64,000 nt of DNA, from NCBI RefSeq assembly GCF_016595675.1, contig NZ_JAENJH010000003.1:744001-808000 (forward strand). The letters are read 5' to 3'. Source of the DNA: Prauserella cavernicola. GTDB lineage: Bacteria; Actinomycetota; Actinomycetes; Mycobacteriales; Pseudonocardiaceae. This document shows, piece by piece, positions 34,761 to 43,985 of the stretch (within the stretch, counting starts at the first letter, position 1; every line of letters begins with the position of its first letter). Below the pieces are notes generated by a model. That model did no database searches and was not told where the DNA came from. It worked only from the letters and a program-made list of their open reading frames with translations. The translations under genes were made by a program, and so were the position numbers.

Positions 34761-35710
34761 TCAGGGTGACACTTCGGCGAGTGTCGCGCGCAGCGCTTCC
34801 AGCGTCGCCGGGAACGCGTGTTCGGCGGGCGTGCCGTTGCCCAGCATGATGCCCTGCGGGTGCTCGCCCTGTGTCATCCAGTGCGGGCCGAGTCCCTGCA
34901 GCGCCAGGGAATTCCCTTGCGCCGCCGCGATCACCTCTGGTTCGGAGGGGCCTCGCGCCGGCAGCGTGATCAGTAGTTGCGCCCCCGCCGAGATCCCGTG
35001 CGGCGTCACGAAGTCCGGCAGCGCGCTCAGCAACCGGTCCCTGCGCGCGCGGCAGACCGCGCGGCGGCGGCGGCGGACGTGCCGGTCGTAGTCGCCGGAG
35101 CTCGGCCAGCGCGAGCTGCTCCAGTACCGGAGTGCGCCAGCCGTGCGCCGTCAGCACGGCGCGCACGGGCTCCACGAGCGCGCGCGGCAGCACGAGCCAG
35201 CCGAGCCGCAGGCCGGGGCGCGAGCGTCTTGCTCGCCGTGCCCGCGTAGGCCACGCGTTCCGGCGCCAGCGCCTGCAGCGCACCAACGGGCTTGCGGTCG
35301 AAGCGGAACTCGCCGTCGTAGTCGTCCTCGATCACCAGCCCGCCCTGCTCGCTCGCCCAGCGCGTCAGCTCGGCCCGCCTGCGCGGAGCCAGCGTCATGC
35401 CGAGCGGGTACTGGTGGGCCGGGGTCACGACCACCGCTGGACTGTCCAGTTCGGACACCCGAAGGCCCTCGTCGTACACGGGAACTCCGGTCAGGCGTGC
35501 ACCGGCGGCCTCGGCGATCCGGCGGAACACCCACAGCGACGGGTCCTCGAACGCCAGCGGCCCCCGTTCGCGCAGCACGGAAGCCAGTAGCGACATGGCG
35601 TGCGCGTATCCGCCGCAGACGACGATCCGCTCGGGATCGGCGACGACGCCGCGGCTGCGCGCGAGGTAGCGTCGCGCGGGTGTCGCTGGGCGGCGGCCTG
35701 TGGCACGCCC
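34761..35710 (-). pseudogene. MocR/PdxR-type GntR-aminotransferase regulator, degraded
   Basis: Three frames together make the aminotransferase-like domain of a MocR regulator. Frame one: RYLARSRGVVADPERIVVC and on through VIEDDYDGEFRFDRKPVGALQ to TASKTLAP (PLP lysine region). One extra C in a CCCC run near 35225 shifts it to GLRLGWLVLPRALVEPVR. A second shift near 35100 leads to GDYDRHVRRRRR and the tail to the stop at 34761. The N-terminal GntR HTH is missing altogether; the flank upstream of 35700 is unreadable. A dead gene. Confidence 0.65.
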
Positions 35711-35770
35711 AGCGCTGCTGGTTGCGCGCCACCCTCGCGGGCGTGGCCGACGGCAGGCTCCCGTACTGAA

Positions 35771-36796
35771 CTACGCGGCGGGTGGGCGGCAGCGGATCAC
35801 GGTCGCCTCGCCCGTCAGCTCCAGTTCTCCCGCACCGTGGGGCACGACCAGCGTGTCGCCCTTGGCGATCGGGACGGAGCCCTGGCCGGTGCGCAGCTCG
35901 CCCGAGCCGTCGAGCACGACCAGCACCGCGAACGACGGGTCCAGCGCGAGCGCGCCACCACCGGGCCGCAACGTGTCGGCCCTGAAGAACGGGCTCGCAC
36001 CGGGCGCCAGGAGGTCCACAGTGGATGAACGGTCGTCGCCGGTGTTGCGCACGATCGTGCCGAGGCGCTCGTCGTCCCAGCCCGACGTGTCGAGCGCGCG
36101 CAGCGCCGTGTCGAACCCGATGCCCAGGTGGCCCTTGTCCGGCGAGTCGAGGAAGTCGCGCCACTCCATGGTCAGCGAGAAGTCCGTCGGCTGCTGCAGC
36201 TCCACCACGAACACCCCGGCGCCGATCGCGTGCGGCAGCCCGGCCGGGATGTGGACCGTGTCGCCGGGCCGCACCCGGATGCTGTTGAGCGCGCCCAGCA
36301 TCGAGGGCGAGTCCTGCTCGCGCACCCACTCGTCGATCGTCGCGAGGTCCTGCGACTCGCGGAACCCGGCGTAGACGGTCGGGTCGTCGCCGCTGGTGCC
36401 CGCGACGATCCAGGCCTCGGTCTTGCCGAAGTGCGAGTCGAAGTGCTCGCCCGCGAACGAGTCGGAAGGGTGGAAGTGCACGGGCAGCCGCTGACCGGCG
36501 TCGAGCAGCTTCACCAGCAGTGCCGTCGAGTCGCGGAACTTCGCGACGTGGGCGGCGCCGAGCCAGCCCTGGGGATCGGTGGTGACCGCCTCGCGCAGCA
36601 GGCGTCCGTCGGGCAGCCTGCTCAGGCCCTCGCTGTCCTTGCCGAACAACGTGGTGGTGGAGCCGACCCAGTCCTCGGGGCCGAACTCCTGGCTGCCCGC
36701 GGCTCCGCGCAGCGCGGCGATGGCCTCACCGCCCCGGTAGAACTGCGCGGGCTGGTTGGCGGGCACGTGGATGGGCTCGAACGCGGGTGTGGTCAT
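35771..36796 (-). CDS. manA: Mannose-6-phosphate isomerase, class I type cupin
   Basis: A 341-residue cupin isomerase interconverting mannose-6-P and fructose-6-P. The zinc site is visible: KLLDAGQRLPVHFHPSDSFA (His-x-His), GKTEAWIVAG with Glu, and HIPAGLPHAIG with the last His. The C-terminal cupin half holds VVLDGSGELRTG. It starts inside the stop of the upstream LacI gene (ATGA, 36793-36796), so it is co-translated with its likely regulator, giving sugar-responsive control. Confidence 0.85.
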   Translation of the reverse strand: MTTPAFEPIHVPANQPAQFYRGGEAIAALRGAAGSQEFGPEDWVGSTTTLFGKDSEGLSRLPDGRLLREAVTTDPQGWLGAAHVAKFRDSTALLVKLLDAGQRLPVHFHPSDSFAGEHFDSHFGKTEAWIVAGTSGDDPTVYAGFRESQDLATIDEWVREQDSPSMLGALNSIRVRPGDTVHIPAGLPHAIGAGVFVVELQQPTDFSLTMEWRDFLDSPDKGHLGIGFDTALRALDTSGWDDERLGTIVRNTGDDRSSTVDLLAPGASPFFRADTLRPGGGALALDPSFAVLVVLDGSGELRTGQGSVPIAKGDTLVVPHGAGELELTGEATVIRCRPPAA

Positions 36797-37824
36797 GCGG
36801 GGGCCACCTCTCCGGAACCGCGGGCGACGAGATGCACGGGCAGAACGACCTTTCTCGGTGGTGACTGATCTCCTTGCAGGCGGGCGAACAGCAGCTCGGC
36901 CGCCGTCCTCCCGAGTACCCCGACGTCGTGTGCGATCACCGACACCGGTGGATCGAGCAGGTCGGCCAGCTCGACGTCGTCGAAGCCGACGAGCGCGGGC
37001 CGGTGTTCGCTGTGCGCGAGGGCGCGCAGCAGGTGCACCGTGATGCGGTTGTTGCCCGCCACCACGGCCGTGGCGGCGTCCGGCCCGGTGAGCATCCCGT
37101 GGACCGTGTCGGCCACGCCCCGTGCGCTCGGCTCGCGCAGGGCGATCAGCCGCGCGTCCTGGCCGACTCCGGCGCTCACACAGCCTTCGCGGAACCCGCG
37201 CAGCCGCTCGCGCGCCGTGTAGATCTCGGGGCTGTCACCGATGAACGCGATGCGGCGGTGGCCGTGTGCGGCGAGGTGGGCGACCGCCGCGGCCGCGCCC
37301 GCCGCGTTGTCCACGAGCACCGTGTCGGCCGTAAGGTCGCCGGGCGGGCGGTCGGCGAACACGATCGGCGTGCCCGCGCGCAGCTCCGGCTCCAGGTAGG
37401 CGTGCCGCGACCCGGCCGGCACCACGAGCATGCCGTCGACCCGCCTGGCGCAGAACTCCAGCGCCAGTTCGCGTTCCCGGTCGGGGTCCAGGTCGGACGA
37501 TCCCGTGAGGACCTGTTTGCCGAAGCCCACCGCGACGCGTTCGACGGCGCGCGTCAGTCCCGAGAAGAACGGGTTGCCGACGTCCTCGACGATCAGTCCG
37601 AGCGTGCCCGTCGCCGAGCCGCGGCGGAGGTTGCTCGCGCCCGCGTTGCGCCGGAATCGCAGCTGCTCGATGGCGGCGAGCACACGGGCCGCGGTCTCCG
37701 GGTGGACGGCGGGCTCGTCGTTGACCACGCGGGACACCGTCTTGATGCTCACGCCCGCGAGCCGGGCCACGTCGTTCATGGTGGCCCGGCGGGAATCGCC
37801 TGGAGTGGACGACAACGTTGTCAT
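36793..37824 (-). CDS. LacI family transcriptional regulator
   Basis: A 343-residue LacI/GalR regulator from MTTLSSTPGDSRRATMNDVARLAGVSIKTVSRVVNDEP (the HTH with hinge NLRRG). The periplasmic-binding-like domain has TGTLGLIVEDVGNPFFSGL, FADRPPGDLTADTVLVDN and ALVGFDDVELADLL. It is first in an operon with manA, so its inducer is probably a hexose or hexose phosphate (inference). A GACAACGTTGTC palindrome overlaps its start codon, fitting autorepression. Confidence 0.9.
   Translation of the reverse strand: MTTLSSTPGDSRRATMNDVARLAGVSIKTVSRVVNDEPAVHPETAARVLAAIEQLRFRRNAGASNLRRGSATGTLGLIVEDVGNPFFSGLTRAVERVAVGFGKQVLTGSSDLDPDRERELALEFCARRVDGMLVVPAGSRHAYLEPELRAGTPIVFADRPPGDLTADTVLVDNAAGAAAAVAHLAAHGHRRIAFIGDSPEIYTARERLRGFREGCVSAGVGQDARLIALREPSARGVADTVHGMLTGPDAATAVVAGNNRITVHLLRALAHSEHRPALVGFDDVELADLLDPPVSVIAHDVGVLGRTAAELLFARLQGDQSPPRKVVLPVHLVARGSGEVAPA
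37810..37823. promoter_or_regulatory. Candidate LacI operator at the regulator start codon
   Basis: The 12-bp perfect palindrome GACAACGTTGTC, within CGACAACGTTGTCA, has the central CG typical of LacI-family sites and covers the first base pairs of the lacI-type ATG. A half site GACAACG recurs on the minus strand about 40 bp upstream (near 37855). Confidence 0.6.
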
Positions 37825-37915
37825 AACGACGCGATGAAACACCGGGGCCAGAGTCGTTGTCAACCGGTGATCAGACGCGCCACGGGCGCTTGGTCGACGT
37901 GGATAAGGTCTGGTC

Positions 37916-38824
37916 ATGACCACCTCGACCGCGCTCGCGGTCACTGATATCCACATGAGCTACGGCGACCTCCGTGCGGTCGACGGTGTCTCGTTCGAGG
38001 TGGCCGAGGGCGAGTTCTTCGGCATCCTCGGCCCGAACGGCGCCGGGAAGACCACGACGCTGGAGATCGCCGAGGGCCTGCGCGAACCCGACTCGGGCAC
38101 CGTGCGCCTGCTCGGCGAGGCGCCGTGGCCGCGCAACCTCGCGCTGCTGCCGAAGATCGGCGTGCAGCTGCAGGCGTCGGCGTTCTTCGAGAAGCTCACC
38201 GCGCGTGAACAGCTGGAGACCTTCGGTGCGCTCTACGGCGTCACGTCGGCGCGCGTCGACGAGATGCTGGAGCTCGTCGGGCTCTCCGACAAGGCGAGCA
38301 CGCCTGAGGCCAAGCTCTCCGGCGGACAGCGGCAGCGGCTCTCGATCGCCTGCGCGCTGGTGCACGACCCCGACATCGTCTTCCTCGACGAGCCCACCGC
38401 GGCGCTCGACCCGCAGGCCAGGCGCAACCTCTGGGACGTGCTGCGCGAGGTGCAGGCCCGTGGCAAGACGATCGTCTACACGACCCACTACCTCGACGAG
38501 GCCGAGGTGCTCTGCGACCGCGTGGCGATCATGGACCGCGGCCGCATCCTCGCGATGGACGCCCCGGCCAGGCTCGTGCGCGACCTCGAGGCGGCCACCA
38601 GGGTGATCCTCGAGCGCGGCGCGCTCGCCCCCGACCTCGCGAGGGCACTGCCCGGGGCCGACCAGGTCGCACAGGACGAGGTGTCGCTGACGATCTCCAC
38701 CCGCACCCCCGCGCCGCTGCTCGCGGCGCTGGCCGAACACGGCACCCTCGACGGGCTGCAGGTCCGCACAGCGACTCTGGAGGACGTGTTCCTCGAGCTG
38801 ACCGGACGGGAGTACCGGGCATGA
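37916..38824 (+). CDS. ABC-2 type transporter, ATP-binding subunit
   Basis: A 302-residue ABC ATPase: Walker A GPNGAGKTT, Q-loop VQLQASAFFEKLTARE, signature LSGGQRQRLS, Walker B DIVFLDEPTAALD and switch His in YTTHYLDEAE. A C-terminal domain of about 80 residues is typical of DrrA-like drug exporter subunits. It overlaps the permease by four bases (ATGA). The pair probably exports a lipophilic compound or drug. Confidence 0.93.
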   Translation: MTTSTALAVTDIHMSYGDLRAVDGVSFEVAEGEFFGILGPNGAGKTTTLEIAEGLREPDSGTVRLLGEAPWPRNLALLPKIGVQLQASAFFEKLTAREQLETFGALYGVTSARVDEMLELVGLSDKASTPEAKLSGGQRQRLSIACALVHDPDIVFLDEPTAALDPQARRNLWDVLREVQARGKTIVYTTHYLDEAEVLCDRVAIMDRGRILAMDAPARLVRDLEAATRVILERGALAPDLARALPGADQVAQDEVSLTISTRTPAPLLAALAEHGTLDGLQVRTATLEDVFLELTGREYRA

Positions 38825-39915
38825 CGACGACAGAGACGCGGCCGCGTCGGACCGCCCCGAGCCCGGCGTCGTCGTCGGTCTTCCTCGCGTTGTCGAAGGC
38901 CGGGTTCCGCGGCTTCGTGCGCGACAAGGCGACGCTGTTCTTCACGTTCCTGTTCCCGTTGATGTTCCTGGTGATCTTCGGGCTCATCTTCGGCGGAGCC
39001 GGAGCGTCGAAGACCAAGATCGGCGTGGTCGGCGAGGGCGCCGTGATCCCGGCACTGGAGCGGTCCGACGCGGTGGAACTCACCCGATTCGACACCGCAC
39101 AGGAGGCCGAGGCCCAGGTGAAGGCAGGCGATCTGCCCGCCTACGTGCAGCAGGACGGCGACACGGTGACGCTGCGTTTCGCGGCGAGCGACCAGACCCA
39201 GGCCGGGCTCGTGAACGGGCTCGTCTCCGGCGTGGTCAACCAGGCCAACATCGCCGCCACCGGGCAGGCGCCCGCGTTCACGCTCGACACCAGCCAGGTC
39301 GAGGACGAGTCACTCAAGCCGATCCAGTACATGGCACCGGGAATCATCTCGTGGGCCGTGTCGATCGGCGCCGTGTTCGGTGCGGCGCTGACGTTCGTGA
39401 GCTGGCGCAAGAAGCAGGTGCTGCGCAGGCTCCGGCTCGCCCCGGTGCAGCCGGTGGCCGTGCTCGGCTCGCGGGTGCTCGTCTCGCTCGGCGTCGCGGT
39501 GGTGCAGTTCTGTCTGTTCGTCGGCGTCGCGTTGCTGCCGATGTTCGGGCTGCGGCTGTCCGGGCAGTGGTGGCTCGCGCTGCCGTTGCTGTTGCTCGGC
39601 ACGTTGTCGTTCTTCTCCATCGGCATGCTCGTGGGCGCCTTCTGCAAGACCGAGGAAGCCGCGAGCGGTGTGGCGAACCTCATCACGTTGCCAATGGCCT
39701 TTTTGTCCGGTGCGTTTCTGCCGCTCGACAACATTCCGCCGTGGCTGCAGACCGTGTCGTGGGCATTCCCGATGCGGCATCTGAACGAGGGCATGCTCGA
39801 CGTGATGGTGCGTGGCCAGGGCGTGGACGCGTTGCTGGTGCCCGCGATGGTGCTGATCGCCTTCACCGCGGTCGTCGGATTCATCGCTGCCAAGGTCTTC
39901 CGCTGGGAGGACTGA
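38821..39915 (+). CDS. ABC-2 type transporter permease
   Basis: A 364-residue permease. One membrane helix at about 40-60 (LFFTFLFPLMFLVIFGLIFGG) is followed by an extracytoplasmic domain (about 65-165) and five helices in the C-terminal half, ending IAFTAVVGFIAAKVF. Features fit the ABC2_membrane_3 type with a soluble loop (YhgE/DrrB-like). It is the translationally coupled partner of the preceding ATPase; a hairpin right after it closes the operon. Confidence 0.9.
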   Translation: MTTTETRPRRTAPSPASSSVFLALSKAGFRGFVRDKATLFFTFLFPLMFLVIFGLIFGGAGASKTKIGVVGEGAVIPALERSDAVELTRFDTAQEAEAQVKAGDLPAYVQQDGDTVTLRFAASDQTQAGLVNGLVSGVVNQANIAATGQAPAFTLDTSQVEDESLKPIQYMAPGIISWAVSIGAVFGAALTFVSWRKKQVLRRLRLAPVQPVAVLGSRVLVSLGVAVVQFCLFVGVALLPMFGLRLSGQWWLALPLLLLGTLSFFSIGMLVGAFCKTEEAASGVANLITLPMAFLSGAFLPLDNIPPWLQTVSWAFPMRHLNEGMLDVMVRGQGVDALLVPAMVLIAFTAVVGFIAAKVFRWED

Positions 39916-39920
39916 CGCGC

Positions 39921-39948
39921 CGGGGGTGGTGATGATCACCGGCCCCCG
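39921..39948 (+). terminator. Terminator hairpin after the ABC-2 operon
   Basis: CGGGGG-GGTGAT pairs with ATCACC-CCCCCG around one G, with a small T/GG internal mismatch, six bases past the permease stop. Confidence 0.55.
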
Positions 39949-40076
39949 AGGTCCCGGTGATGGCCATCACGCATCACACTGGTATCGAGACGTCCGACAG
40001 CGTGGTTGACGTGGACCGGAAGTTTTCTTTGCCGCCGTCCTTTTTCGGGCGGTTTTCATGATCCGAGGAGGAACCG

Positions 40077-40445
40077 TTGTCGAACAAGGCTGCCGTCTTG
40101 TTCCGCGTGGTCGCCGTTGCCGAGGCATTTTCCTGGGCCGGCCTGCTGATCGGCATGTTCCTGAAGTACGTCGTCCAGCTCGGTGAGGGCGGTGTCCCCG
40201 TGCTCGGCATGGTGCACGGCGTCATCTTCGTGCTCTACGTGGTCGTCACGCTCGGCGTGGCCCGCCCGCTCGGCTGGTCCTTCAAGGTGACCCTGGTCGC
40301 GCTGCTCGCGAGCATCCCGCCGCTGTTCTCGTGGGTGTTCGAGAAGTGGGCGCTGCGCCGCGGCCGCCTCGACGGCCCCGCCCGCCTGAGCCAGGGCGGC
40401 ACCGGTCTGTTCGTCGCGAACGAGCCGGAGCCCGTCAGGGTCTGA
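40077..40445 (+). CDS. DUF3817 family membrane protein
   Basis: A 122-residue membrane protein with three hydrophobic helices: VLFRVVAVAEAFSWAGLLIGMFLKYV, VLGMVHGVIFVLYVVVTLGVA and FKVTLVALLASIPPLFSWVFEKW. This is the DUF3817 pattern (YdzA-like integral membrane domain) of unknown function. The start is TTG 40077, supported by GAGGAGGAA immediately upstream; no ATG or GTG fits. A weak CCGCC/GGCGG stem with TTTT (40032-40056) lies upstream and may end readthrough from the ABC operon. Confidence 0.82.
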   Translation: MSNKAAVLFRVVAVAEAFSWAGLLIGMFLKYVVQLGEGGVPVLGMVHGVIFVLYVVVTLGVARPLGWSFKVTLVALLASIPPLFSWVFEKWALRRGRLDGPARLSQGGTGLFVANEPEPVRV

Positions 40446-40460
40446 GGGCTCGCGCCCTCA
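40443..40460. terminator. Terminator over two convergent stop codons
   Basis: TGAGGGC-TCGC-GCCCTCA: the stem includes the stop codon of the DUF3817 gene on one side and that of the MarR gene on the other. Confidence 0.6.
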
Positions 40461-40958
40461 CTCGGCGAAGTCGCCCGCGGCCTTGCGGACCTTCGTCAAC
40501 AACTCGGTGAGCTGGTCGGTCTGCCGCGAGGTGAGGCCGACCAGCCCGAAGTCGATCGCGGTGACCGCCTTGGTCGCCTGCTCCCTGCGGCTCCGGCCGT
40601 CGTCGGTGATCTCGACGAGCGTCGTGCGCCGGTCCGTGGGATGCGGCACCCGCTTGACGAGTCCGTCCTTCTCCAGGCGGTCGACGATGTTCGTGACGCT
40701 CGTCGGGTGCAGCTGCAGCCGCTCGCCCATCACGCGCATGGGCAGGCTCGAGCTGCGCGCGAACGTCAACAGCACCAGCGCCTCATAGCGAGCGAACGTC
40801 AGGCCGTGCGGTTTGAGCGCGCCATCGACGGCGGACTGGACGATCTGCTGGACCCGCATCAGGCCGGTCACGGCGGCCATGGTCTCGGAGGGCCCGATGC
40901 GGTCCTCCCACAGCTGCGCCGCGCGGGCGATCGGGTCGAACGGCAACGGACGGCTCAT
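40458..40958 (-). CDS. MarR family transcriptional regulator
   Basis: A 166-residue MarR protein: dimerisation helices, then a winged helix with MGERLQLHPTSVTNIVDRLEKDGLV and the wing KRVPHPTDRRTTLVEITDDGRSRRE. The DRR motif of the wing is intact. It probably controls itself or a neighbour by a ligand-released repressor mechanism; the neighbour MTH1187-type gene is divergent from it. No cysteine is present that would suggest OhrR-type sensing. Confidence 0.88.
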   Translation of the reverse strand: MSRPLPFDPIARAAQLWEDRIGPSETMAAVTGLMRVQQIVQSAVDGALKPHGLTFARYEALVLLTFARSSSLPMRVMGERLQLHPTSVTNIVDRLEKDGLVKRVPHPTDRRTTLVEITDDGRSRREQATKAVTAIDFGLVGLTSRQTDQLTELLTKVRKAAGDFAE

Positions 40959-41050
40959 GGGCCTCGAAGTTAGCAGCGTTGGTCGGCAAGCTGGGGACCG
41001 GTAGGCAAGCTCACTCGCCGACCCACGGCCGACACAGCATGGAGGACCGC

Positions 41051-41356
41051 ATGATCGTCGCTTTCAGCGTCAGCCCCGCGGGCGGGGACTCGGAGGGCGG
41101 GGTGAGCGAGGCCGTGTCCCGCGCCATCCGCGTGGTCCGCGACTCCGGACTGCCCAACTCCACCAACGCCATGTTCACCAACGTCGAGGGCGAGTGGGAC
41201 GAGGTGATGGACGTGGTCAAGCGCGCCGTCGAGGCCGCCGGTGAGGGCTCCCCGCGCGTCAGCCTGGTGCTCAAGGCCGATATCCGGCCTGGGTACGACG
41301 GTCAGCTCGACGCCAAGGTCGAGCGCGTCGAGCAGCGTCTCGAGGGCGGCGCGTAG
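41051..41356 (+). CDS. MTH1187-family thiamine-binding protein
   Basis: A 101-residue ferredoxin-like protein (MTH1187/YkoF-like, DUF77). Visible features: [11 protein letters not shown], a [21 protein letters not shown] helix, [21 protein letters not shown] and [12 protein letters not shown]. Relatives bind thiamine or related small molecules. ATG 41051 has GGAGG five bases upstream; a start four codons earlier would overlap that site. Divergent from the MarR gene. Confidence 0.8.
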   Translation: MIVAFSVSPAGGDSEGGVSEAVSRAIRVVRDSGLPNSTNAMFTNVEGEWDEVMDVVKRAVEAAGEGSPRVSLVLKADIRPGYDGQLDAKVERVEQRLEGGA

Positions 41357-41420
41357 CCGGCCGCCCCACCAGCCGCGAACCAGCGATGAATCAGTCGCGC
41401 GTCCGTGCCAGGATGGAACC

Positions 41421-42392
41421 GTGACACAGCCTCGTGGTTCAGCAGCGAACTCGCCAGCCATGTCCGCCGCGCTCTCGGGCGCGGTCGACCTGTCCGGCTT
41501 GAAGGCGCGCGCGGACGCGTCGCGCCAGCAGCCCGCCGAGGGCGGCGCACCGCCGCCGCAGGCGCCGTCCGGGGGTGGCGGCGCGAACGTCATCGACGTC
41601 TCCGAGGCGACGTTCCAGGCCGAGGTCGTGGAGCGCTCGCTGCAGACGCTGGTCGTCGTCGACCTGTGGGCCGAGTGGTGCGGGCCGTGCAAGCAGCTGA
41701 GTCCCGTCCTGGAGAAGCTGGCGGCCGAGAGCAACGGCTCGTGGGTGCTCGCCAAGGTCGACGTGGACGCCAACCCGCGCATCTCGCAGCTGTTCGGCGT
41801 GCAGTCGATCCCGACGATCGTGGCGATCGCGGGCGGGCAGCCCGTCGACGCCTTCTCGGGCGCGCTGCCGGAGCCGCAGATCCGCCAGTGGCTGGATCAG
41901 CTGCTCGACGCGCTGCGCGACAAGCTGCCCGGCATCAACGCCGCCGAGCAGGGCGGCGCCGCCGAGCCTGTGGAGGAGCCGGAGGACCCGAGGTTCACCG
42001 AGGCGGAGGACGCGCTGGAGCGCGAGGACTTCGCCGCCGCCGAGGCCGCCTACCAGCGGATCCTCGACACCGAGCCGGGCAACGAGCAGGCCAAGGCCGC
42101 GCTGGTGCAGGTGCGCTTCGCCGCGAGGGCGACCGCGACCGACCCTGCGTCGGTGGCCAAGGCCGAGGCCGATCCCTCCGACCTCGACGCCCAGCTCTCC
42201 GCCGCTGACTTCGAGGTGGCGCAGGGCCAGGTCGAGGACGGCTTCGGCAGGCTCATCGCCGCCATCCGCCGGACCGCGGGCGACGACCGCAACAAGGTCC
42301 GCGAGCACCTGGTCGGGCTGTTCGACCTCTTCGACCCCGCCGACGAGCGGGTGATCAAGGCGCGCCGCGACCTCGCCAGCGCGCTGTTCTGA
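41421..42392 (+). CDS. Thioredoxin-domain protein with C-terminal TPR (YbbN/CnoX-like)
   Basis: A 323-residue protein. A Ser/Pro/Gly-rich N-terminus (about 1-55) precedes a thioredoxin domain with the active motif [18 protein letters not shown] and a cis-Pro at [10 protein letters not shown]. The C-terminal third has tetratricopeptide-like helices ([20 protein letters not shown]). CnoX-type proteins act as redox co-chaperones; the CGPC motif here implies redox activity. The start is GTG 41421, with AGGATGG upstream. It ends just before a terminator. Confidence 0.87.
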   Translation: MTQPRGSAANSPAMSAALSGAVDLSGLKARADASRQQPAEGGAPPPQAPSGGGGANVIDVSEATFQAEVVERSLQTLVVVDLWAEWCGPCKQLSPVLEKLAAESNGSWVLAKVDVDANPRISQLFGVQSIPTIVAIAGGQPVDAFSGALPEPQIRQWLDQLLDALRDKLPGINAAEQGGAAEPVEEPEDPRFTEAEDALEREDFAAAEAAYQRILDTEPGNEQAKAALVQVRFAARATATDPASVAKAEADPSDLDAQLSAADFEVAQGQVEDGFGRLIAAIRRTAGDDRNKVREHLVGLFDLFDPADERVIKARRDLASALF

Positions 42393-42410
42393 GCACGATC
42401 AACGCACGTT

Positions 42411-42446
42411 CGACGACGGCCGCTCGTCCGCGAGGGGCCGTCGTCG
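42411..42446. terminator. Bidirectional terminator
   Basis: CGACGACGGCC and GGCCGTCGTCG form an 11-bp perfect stem with a 14-base loop, between the convergent thioredoxin and metallopeptidase genes. Confidence 0.7.
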
Positions 42447-42450
42447 TGTC

Positions 42451-43908
42451 TCAGCCGTAGTTCTGCGTGCAGGCCGACGAGCCGTCGAAGTAGCCGAGCC
42501 GCAGGGACTCCACGCGCGCGAACCCGCTGGCGACCGGGCGGCCCTTGACGTCGGCCGAGAGCAGGCTGCGCGGCTGGAGCAGTTCCGCGATGGCCTCGTC
42601 GAGGTCGCCGGAGGAGAGCACGAGCGGGTTGTTGCCCTCGTCCTTGATCACCCCGGCCCACGCGCCGACGAGGCACGAGGTGCGCAGCCCGGCGTTGGAG
42701 TTGTCCAGCGACGCGCCCACGCCCTTCTGGATGCCCTGCGTGTAGCGCGAGGCGATTTCGCTGAAGGCCGCGAAGTCGCCGAGGCCGCCCGCGGACTCGG
42801 TGCCCTGGAACTCGGCCTCGCGGTCCACCGGCTGACCGATCACGGCGAGCTCCTCGAGATCGATGCTCACCGTGTTGTTGTCCTCGCAGTAGGTCGCGGG
42901 CGGCGTGCCGCTACCGTCCCCGCACGTGCCGCCCTCGTCGACGATCTGCGGCGCGTCCACGCCCGCGCCCGAGAACGCCTGGTCGAGACTGCGCTGCAGC
43001 AGGTCGATGCTGTTCTCGTCGATGGCGATGTCACCCGAGCCGATGTCGTCGGAGTGGAACGCCTCCTCGGTGATGCGCTCGTCCACGTTCTGCTGGTTGA
43101 TGCCGGCGCACTCCTTGGCTCCCTGCTCGAAGCCGAGCTGGAACGCGTACGTGCGGTCGAAGGCGGTTCCGTGCGCGCCCTGCTCCGACGCCGACTGTCC
43201 CGCGTCGTCGCGGATGAAGAACATCGAGGCGAGCACCTGGTTCAGGCCCTCCGAAGTGGACACCGAGAAGTACTCGCTCCGGTTCTCGGCGATCCAGCGG
43301 AAGTAGGAGCCGGTGAAGCAGTCGGCCTGCTGTTCCTTCACGATCGTCGAGGTCGACTCGTCGATGCCGGCCTTGTCGCCGAGCCGGAACTGGATGGCGT
43401 GGCCGAACTCGTGGCCCAGCACGGTGACGATGGCCATCGGGCCGAAGCGTTCGCGCAGCAGCGGCAGCAGCAGGCCGCGGTCCCACGCGACGAGGTCCTC
43501 GGGAGGACAGTAGAAGGCGTTCATGGCCGCGTCGGCCGTCGTGGCGCCGCAGACCTCGATCTCGGGCTCGTTGGGGTCGTAGGACAGGAGCTTGGCGACG
43601 GGCTCGAACTCCTCGCCGAAGTGCTGGGGCAGCTCCTGCGCCCAGTAGGCGCTGACGTCGGCGATCGCAGCGGTCGCGAGCTGGTCCGCCTCGGTGTTGC
43701 TCGCGTTCTCGACCGTCAGGTCGGGCTTGGGAGCGTTCGGTTTGAGCCCGCTCTCGAAGTGGGTCACCGGCAGGCCCGCGATGTCGCCCGCGGTCTGCAG
43801 CTGGCCGGTGGTCTCCTGGCCACACGCGGCCGCCAGCAGCGAAGCGACGGTGACGATGCCGGCGATCAGCACGCCGCGGCGCGCGCCCCGCCCCCCAGTG
43901 AGGTTCAT
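42451..43908 (-). CDS. Lipoprotein neutral zinc metallopeptidase
   Basis: A 485-residue exported protein. The N-terminus GVLIAGIVTVASLLAAACGQ has a lipobox (LAAAC), so it is a membrane-anchored lipoprotein. The zinc motif is HEFGH in TVLGHEFGHAIQFRLGDKAG, followed by KEQQADCFTGSYFRW with a downstream Glu/Asp ligand candidate (EQQAD), as in the predicted neutral zinc metallopeptidases (YpfJ-like). The C-terminal 200 residues are helical and of unknown role. ATG 43908 is preferred over GTG 43917 because AAGGTG is well placed. Confidence 0.82.
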   Translation of the reverse strand: MNLTGGRGARRGVLIAGIVTVASLLAAACGQETTGQLQTAGDIAGLPVTHFESGLKPNAPKPDLTVENASNTEADQLATAAIADVSAYWAQELPQHFGEEFEPVAKLLSYDPNEPEIEVCGATTADAAMNAFYCPPEDLVAWDRGLLLPLLRERFGPMAIVTVLGHEFGHAIQFRLGDKAGIDESTSTIVKEQQADCFTGSYFRWIAENRSEYFSVSTSEGLNQVLASMFFIRDDAGQSASEQGAHGTAFDRTYAFQLGFEQGAKECAGINQQNVDERITEEAFHSDDIGSGDIAIDENSIDLLQRSLDQAFSGAGVDAPQIVDEGGTCGDGSGTPPATYCEDNNTVSIDLEELAVIGQPVDREAEFQGTESAGGLGDFAAFSEIASRYTQGIQKGVGASLDNSNAGLRTSCLVGAWAGVIKDEGNNPLVLSSGDLDEAIAELLQPRSLLSADVKGRPVASGFARVESLRLGYFDGSSACTQNYG

Positions 43909-43985
43909 GGACGGCACCTTACTGAGTGGCCCTGCACCGCACGCACGGAATCACCGATCCGGCAAAGTCGCTAGGGTCGCTGTTC

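Noticed and set aside
40032-40056. Rho-independent terminator or attenuator upstream of the DUF3817 gene
   Set aside because: The stem is only 5 bp with an 11-base loop before TTTT; too weak to list as a feature, noted in the gene entry.
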